Shown piece after piece: positions 6,479-10,533 of a stretch of DNA of 10,533 bases. A program made the translations under genes and the position numbers. The notes beneath the pieces were generated by a model. It made no database searches and was not told the DNA's origin. It saw nothing but the letters and a program-made list of their open reading frames with translations. Source of the DNA: an uncultured bacterium (GTDB taxonomy: Bacteria; Bacillota; Clostridia; Lachnospirales; Lachnospiraceae); contig CAJMNR010000071.1 of the NCBI GenBank assembly GCA_905214875.1, positions 1 through 10,533 on the forward strand, read 5' to 3'. The first letter of the stretch is position 1. Each line of letters starts with the position of its first letter.

Positions 6479-6498
6479 TTATCCCTGTAAGCTAATTA

Positions 6499-7911
6499 CT
6501 AACGTTTTAAGTTGATTAATTCTTCAAGCAATGAATCTGAAGTTGTAATGATTCTTGAGTTTGCTTGGAACCCTCTTTGAGTTGTAATCATTTCTGTAAA
6601 CTCTGCTGATAAATCTACGTTGGACATTTCAAGAGCACCACTAGTTAAGCTTCCGCCACCTACTGTTGCATCTTTACCAATACCATCAAATGTACCTGAG
6701 TTTAATGTTTCAGCAAATAAATTGTCACCTACTGCTTCAAGACCTGCAGGGTTAGCAAATGATGTTACTGCAATTTGTCCAAGAAGTACTGTACTTCCGT
6801 TATCGTAAGAACCATAGATCTTACCAGAATTATCAATAGAAAGACCTGTCATTTCACCACTTGTCTTACCAGCATTATTTCCTTGTGGATCTCCAGCTGT
6901 TGCAGAGATAGCAGATGTTCCGCCATTTGCAAACATAGTCATTGTGGAGAAGTCCATTTTGATTGGGCTGAAGTTTCCACCAGAAAGTTCAAAGTTAATT
7001 GGATCTTTGGAACCATTAATACTTTCAAACTTACCTGTGCTAGAATTAAACTTTAATGTAGCAGCATTTGTAGCTAAAGTTGGCTTACCAGTTTTTTCAT
7101 CTACCGCTGTAGCTTTGATATTATTTGAAGTACCGAAGTTGAAACTTGCATTAGATGCAACATATTTGCTATCTGCATCACTCCAAGTAGAGAAAATAGA
7201 ATCTCCATTTACATCAAGTACGTCTGTTACAGAAACAGTGTAAGTAGATGAGTCAGTAGCACTTTGTGTAAAGCTGAATTTTGCTGTGTACTTATTACCC
7301 ATTTGATCATAGAAAGAATATTGAGTTACTCTTCCTGTACTAGCGATTGTCTTATCATTCATATCAATGTTACCGCTGATTGTTGCAGCTGTTGTTGCTT
7401 CTGGAGCAGCTGTAACTTTATCAGGAGACATGATTTGAAGTTTTGATACAGCATCTTGTGCAATAGCAGTTGGATCTGTATCACTTGGTTGCCATCCCAT
7501 TACGTAGTTACCAGAGTAAGTTACTAAGTATCCGGCAGAATCTACTGTAAATGCACCTGCTTTTGTGAAGTAATTTGTTCCACCGTTATTAACGATGAAG
7601 AAACTATCTCCATTGATTACTAAATCTAATGCATCATCTGTAGTTTGTGTACCACCTGCAGTAGAAATGGATTTAGTAATAGAACTAACTGTAACACCAA
7701 GACCGATTTGTTTTGCGTTTGTACCAGCAGAACCTGTTGTTGCGTTCGCACCAGAAGCTGCTTGAGTTGTTTGATATAAAGTATCCGCAAATCTTACAGA
7801 ACTTGATTTAAAACCTACTGTATTAACGTTGGCAATATTGTTACCAATAACGTCCATTTTTGTCTGGTGAGCTTTTAAACCCGAAACACCAGAATATAAT
7901 GATCTCATCAT
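6499..7911 (-). CDS. flgE: Flagellar hook protein FlgE
   Basis: FlgE is the exported subunit of the hook, the flexible joint between basal body and filament. The 470-residue product has the rod/hook N-terminal signature (MRSLYSGVSGLKAHQTKMDVI, then NNIANVNTVGFKSSSVRF, residues 2-42), a long Ser/Thr/Gly/Ala-rich variable middle with hook-domain features such as DLVINGDSFFIV and YFTKAGAFTVD, and the C-terminal signature NVDLSAEFTEMITTQRGFQ followed by NSRIITTSDSLLEELINL. There is no cysteine, common for exported axial proteins. The frame extends to a TTG at 7959, but homologues begin at the tandem ATGs at 7911 and 7908; AGGTG at 7920-7924 is 8 bases from the first. It is preceded by an 88-base gap with inverted repeats. 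Confidence 0.95.
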   Translation of the reverse strand: MMRSLYSGVSGLKAHQTKMDVIGNNIANVNTVGFKSSSVRFADTLYQTTQAASGANATTGSAGTNAKQIGLGVTVSSITKSISTAGGTQTTDDALDLVINGDSFFIVNNGGTNYFTKAGAFTVDSAGYLVTYSGNYVMGWQPSDTDPTAIAQDAVSKLQIMSPDKVTAAPEATTAATISGNIDMNDKTIASTGRVTQYSFYDQMGNKYTAKFSFTQSATDSSTYTVSVTDVLDVNGDSIFSTWSDADSKYVASNASFNFGTSNNIKATAVDEKTGKPTLATNAATLKFNSSTGKFESINGSKDPINFELSGGNFSPIKMDFSTMTMFANGGTSAISATAGDPQGNNAGKTSGEMTGLSIDNSGKIYGSYDNGSTVLLGQIAVTSFANPAGLEAVGDNLFAETLNSGTFDGIGKDATVGGGSLTSGALEMSNVDLSAEFTEMITTQRGFQANSRIITTSDSLLEELINLKR

Positions 7912-7936
7912 AATTAATGCACCTAACCTTTCAAAT

Positions 7937-7996
7937 TTACATGTAACCTTATCAATCAATCAAAGGTTTACGGCTTCCTTTTTTAGGTCCAGCCGT
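7937..7996. repeat. Inverted repeats in the leader of flgE
   Basis: Three short symmetrical elements fill much of the 88-base gap before flgE: the palindrome TTACATGTAA at 7937-7946; AACCTT/AAGGTT at 7945-7950 and 7963-7968 around a loop of ATCA repeats; and ACGGCT/AGCCGT at 7970-7975 and 7991-7996 around a 15-base loop that itself has a CCT/AGG pairing. No T-run follows on the minus strand, so these are not simple terminators. The first two overlap and cannot fold together. They may shape the mRNA before the abundantly made hook protein. Confidence 0.4.
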
Positions 7997-7999
7997 GAA

Positions 8000-8398
8000 T
8001 TACATTATGACCGCGCCATCAATATTGGTGAATACATGATCCTCTTCATCATTTACGGCTGTGATAACCGTATTGTTTTTACAGCTAACGATAAATGAAA
8101 CACCGTCTACAATGACTAAGGATTCATTGATTCCTTTTGATTTTGCCTTGTTAGTGCCCTCTTCTAATTTTTCAAGCTGTTCTTTTGTTAAGTCAATATG
8201 TCTACTAGCAAGCCTTTCATTGGCATGCTTTGAAAACTTTAATTCAGAATTACCTGTTAACGCATCTAGTTGTGTTAGGATGCTTTGAAAAGATGCTCCT
8301 TCAAGTTGGTCATTTTGCTTTATTAGTTGACTACTGTTCTTCTGTAATTGTTCTCTCACTAATTCAATGGAGCTAAAATTATTTGAAGAAATATTCAT
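8000..8398 (-). CDS. Small flagellar operon protein (TIGR02530 type)
   Basis: The 132-residue product matches the pattern of the 'flagellar operon protein' family TIGR02530 that lies between flgD and flgE in many Clostridia and Bacilli. An N-terminal Ser/Asn/Gln-rich part (about 1-50) is followed by the conserved core at 53-117: LKFSKHANERLASRHIDL, then KAKSKG, ESLVIVDGVSFIVS and KNNTVITAV. No signal peptide or membrane helix is visible, so it is probably cytoplasmic. A biochemical function is not established as far as I know; position suggests a role in hook assembly or export. The frame begins at a TTG (8425) and has an ATG at 8419, but the ATG at 8398 is the one with a good ribosome-binding site (AAGGAAGG, 8407-8414, spacing 8). 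Confidence 0.85.
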   Translation of the reverse strand: MNISSNNFSSIELVREQLQKNSSQLIKQNDQLEGASFQSILTQLDALTGNSELKFSKHANERLASRHIDLTKEQLEKLEEGTNKAKSKGINESLVIVDGVSFIVSCKNNTVITAVNDEEDHVFTNIDGAVIM

Positions 8399-8406
8399 AC
8401 TATCTG

Positions 8407-8414
8407 CCTTCCTT
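8407..8414 (-). promoter_or_regulatory. Ribosome-binding site of the TIGR02530-type gene
   Basis: AAGGAAGG on the minus strand, 8 bases before the ATG at 8398. It selects this start over the upstream TTG (8425) and ATG (8419), which lack a comparable site. Confidence 0.65.
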
Positions 8415-8452
8415 TGCATAAGCAACGTCTACATCCATGTAATGAAAAACTA

Positions 8453-9247
8453 TTATTCCTCTGAATCCGCTTCAGTCTTTTCGGAGTCAGCATCACCAGA
8501 TTCTTCTGATGTCTGTGGAGTACCCTTAACATTAATTGTAACTTTGTTGTTAACAACAGTATTAAGAGAATCATTAAAGCTAAAGATTACATCGTAAGAA
8601 CCTTCTTTCAGGTCTTTTAATGCATCTGCCTTAATTGTCAATTTATTACCGCTTAAGGATAAGTTTTCTGGGTCAATCGCCTCATTGTTAATAATAACAG
8701 CTAATGCTGTAGCGACACTTGTCTTACCTAAGTCAATTTCAACGGTAACGTCTGTTGGATTTTCATGATCAAAATTAATATCAGCTTTTGTAACATCTGG
8801 TTTTCCAAGAGATAAGATATAATTATTATCATAAACTTCTAACACACTATCTAAGGAATATTTATTTCCATTTACTACTACATACGCATTGCTACCATTC
8901 ATCGTTACATAATCAACAGTTCCTGTAACATAACTTGTGTTACCTGTACTATCTGTTGAAGCAATGGCTACAGTCTTACCAACTAATGAATAAGCCTGAG
9001 TCTGTGAATACGAATTATTTAAGTTTTGTAACTCCTCTAATTGCGAGAAAGTTGCAAGTTGTGAAATGTACTCCGTATCACTGGATGGATTAAGTGGATC
9101 CTGGTATTTCATCTGCGTTACAAGTAATTGTAAAAATGCATCTTTACCAAGACTTCCACCGCTAGAGGTAGCGGATGTTGTTGCTGATTGTGATGATTCT
9201 GTTTTATTTACAGATCCGTTAACAACATTATCTATAACACTGCCCAT
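8453..9247 (-). CDS. flgD: Hook-cap protein FlgD with an extra C-terminal X2-like module
   Basis: FlgD forms the temporary cap on which FlgE polymerises. The 264-residue product has a Ser/Thr-rich N-terminus, the conserved FlgD domain at about 32-90 (GKDAFLQLLVTQMKYQDPLNP and EYISQLATFSQLEELQNLN), and a small beta-rich domain at about 88-147 (LVGKTVAIAS ... VVVNGNKYSLDSVLEVYD) as in short Gram-positive FlgD. After GKPDV comes a further segment (about 155-240) with INFDHENPTDVTVEIDLG, a 'LSLSGNKLTIKADAL' centre and KDLKEGSYDVIFSFNDS, which resembles the Ig-like X2 (CBM_X2) module of clostridial extracellular enzymes. A very acidic tail (SEESGDADSEKTEADSEE) ends the protein. B. subtilis FlgD is much shorter, so the extension is a lineage feature. 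The ATG follows AGGAG by 8 bases. Confidence 0.93.
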   Translation of the reverse strand: MGSVIDNVVNGSVNKTESSQSATTSATSSGGSLGKDAFLQLLVTQMKYQDPLNPSSDTEYISQLATFSQLEELQNLNNSYSQTQAYSLVGKTVAIASTDSTGNTSYVTGTVDYVTMNGSNAYVVVNGNKYSLDSVLEVYDNNYILSLGKPDVTKADINFDHENPTDVTVEIDLGKTSVATALAVIINNEAIDPENLSLSGNKLTIKADALKDLKEGSYDVIFSFNDSLNTVVNNKVTINVKGTPQTSEESGDADSEKTEADSEE

Positions 9248-9268
9248 ATCTGTTTCTCCTTTTTATAA

Positions 9269-10533
9269 TTACGCCGTATATTCAACAGTACCATTCATAC
9301 TATTAATGATTGGCTTCTGTTCTTCTACTGTAGAATCATTTGATTCATCCATGTAGTCCTCAAGTCTTATCTTTTTCTTCGCAGTCTGGTTTGCCTGTTC
9401 TTGGCCATGACCTTCCTGCTCAGCATATTCTGAAGTGTAATTACCAATGGTAACTTCCACTTTTTCTACTTTAAGACCTTGTCCCTCAAAACTTTCTTTT
9501 AACATCTGAAGTGATGATTCTAAAGCTTCTTTTGCAATATGGTTTTCAACATTCAATTGCGCTGTTAAGACGCCATTCTTTGTTGCAACAACAACATGAA
9601 CGCTTCCTAATGACTCCGGATTAAGTACAAGTTCTACACTTGTATTACTTGGATTAATCGTAAGTTTGATTTTATCAACCAAGTCTGTAACGATTTCTTT
9701 AAATTCAGGAATTGAAATATTTTCTGTCCCAACATTCGTAAGGTCGACCTTATTTGCAAAATAGTCCACGAAAGTTTCACCGGATGACTGTGCATTCGTA
9801 CCTGCATGATCACCTGCTCTACTTTCTCTTGGTTCTCTAGAACTCTCTACTGCAGTTTCTTTTTGAACTTCAACTTCAATGTTTTGCTTGAGATTCTCTT
9901 TCCCATCTTTTGAAGTCATATCGACCTCATCAGCGTCCTGTTCTACAGCACTAGAAAATGCTTCATCAAATGTTTGATTCGTCATTGGATTTTCTGCTAT
10001 CGAAACAATTTCATGCTCTAAGCTCGTAACAACTTCGTCTAACACTTTTGATGACTCAATTAACGCATTTGCTAACTCTTCATTTAAAAGTGCATCAGTA
10101 ACATTTTCAGCACCAAAACTTTGTAAAACAAATTGCTGTAAAGTTTCAGGATTGAATAACTGCATTACATTAATGCCCATCTGACTTAATAGTTCTTCAA
10201 ATTCTTCATCTGTTAATCCTAAAGTATCTTTAAGCTTCTCAGCTAACTCTTCACCATAAACATCATTCACAGCTACCGCATCGATCTGTGCTCCGTTTAT
10301 AATCTTTTCAACTACATCCTTTAACGCCGTTGATGATTTATCAGAAGAAAGATTTTTGGAATTGCGACTATCGTTACTCTTTGTAATGGAAGGTTGATTA
10401 CTTTTTGTAGAAGAAACCATAGAAAATTTATTTTTCCCATTTCCATTCGATTGGAATGAGGCGTTAGAAATCTCCCCAGTTTCTCCTGCCTTACTCATAA
10501 CCGAAGAAAAAGAATTCCCACTGTTAGTCGACT
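9269..10533 (-). CDS. fliK: Flagellar hook-length control protein FliK (partial, N-terminus beyond window)
   Basis: FliK is an exported ruler that measures hook length and switches export from hook to filament subunits. The C-terminal switch domain (Flg_hook) is clear at about residues 265-352, counted from the ATG at 10498: FKEIVTDLVDKIKLTINP, VELVLNPESLGSVHVVV, NGVLTAQLNVENHIAKEAL and LQMLKESFEGQGLKVEKVEV. The first 250 residues are low-complexity, rich in Ser, Asn, Glu and Gln, as expected for an exported ruler, and there is no cysteine. The frame stays open from 10498 to the right edge, and the added codons (ending in NSGNSFSSV before that Met) look like a FliK N-terminus. The ATG at 10498 has no ribosome-binding site, so the true start is probably outside the window. 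A basic/acidic tail of about 55 residues follows the switch domain. Confidence 0.9.
   Translation of the reverse strand, partial: STNSGNSFSSVMSKAGETGEISNASFQSNGNGKNKFSMVSSTKSNQPSITKSNDSRNSKNLSSDKSSTALKDVVEKIINGAQIDAVAVNDVYGEELAEKLKDTLGLTDEEFEELLSQMGINVMQLFNPETLQQFVLQSFGAENVTDALLNEELANALIESSKVLDEVVTSLEHEIVSIAENPMTNQTFDEAFSSAVEQDADEVDMTSKDGKENLKQNIEVEVQKETAVESSREPRESRAGDHAGTNAQSSGETFVDYFANKVDLTNVGTENISIPEFKEIVTDLVDKIKLTINPSNTSVELVLNPESLGSVHVVVATKNGVLTAQLNVENHIAKEALESSLQMLKESFEGQGLKVEKVEVTIGNYTSEYAEQEGHGQEQANQTAKKKIRLEDYMDESNDSTVEEQKPIINSMNGTVEYTA

Noticed and set aside
7940..7985. Sigma-D (sigma-28) promoter before flgE, from TAAA and TTGATAAG on the minus strand
   Set aside because: The -10 matches GCCGATAA only partly and the spacing from TAAA is about 10 bases instead of about 15.
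8367..9356. Plus-strand frames opposite flgD and the flgD/fliK junction (8367-8597, 9066-9356)
   Set aside because: They are shadows of the real minus-strand genes; composition follows the opposite strand and no motif is visible.

Overview
The window is a single polycistronic block of a flagellar/chemotaxis operon. Every supported gene lies on the minus strand, so transcription runs from high to low coordinates. The gene order is fliK - flgD - flagellar-operon protein of the TIGR02530 type - flgE - motA - motB - fliL - fliM - fliY - cheY - fliO - fliP - fliQ. The DNA is AT-rich. FliY is present instead of a short FliN, and motAB sits between the hook genes and fliL. That arrangement points to a motile member of the Clostridia, probably Lachnospiraceae; a relative of Lachnoclostridium (Clostridium) phytofermentans is a guess I cannot verify without a search.

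From right to left: (1) hook assembly, with FliK (hook-length control, N-terminus outside the window), FlgD (hook cap), the small TIGR02530-type protein and FlgE (hook subunit); (2) a 139-base gap packed with four small inverted repeats, at the position where related operons usually carry flbD/swrD; (3) the stator, MotA and MotB, plus FliL; (4) a 93-base gap with a perfect 8+8 palindrome, a weak promoter-like sequence and a hairpin covering the fliM ribosome-binding site; (5) switch and signalling, with FliM, FliY and CheY; (6) the type III export gate, with FliO, FliP and FliQ. The operon very likely continues past the left edge, commonly with fliR, flhB and flhA, because no terminator follows fliQ.

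Together these genes build the hook, power the motor, switch its rotation and export its axial proteins. CheY-P is expected to bind the near-identical N-terminal peptides of FliM and FliY. FliY also carries two complete CheC-type phosphatase motifs, so it can probably remove the signal at the motor.

Most of the window is a standard operon. The points that deserve a second look are a FlgD with an extra C-terminal module resembling the X2 (CBM_X2) family of clostridial extracellular enzymes, a methionine-rich FliY linker, the structured flgE-motA gap without flbD, the palindrome and masked ribosome-binding site ahead of fliM, and a sodium-type look to the MotB membrane helix. Several starts were moved from the longest open frame to sites with a proper ribosome-binding site (fliQ, motA, motB, flgE, TIGR02530 gene). 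I saw no RNA genes, mobile elements, CRISPR arrays or pseudogenes. No gene-free stretch exceeds about 140 bases.
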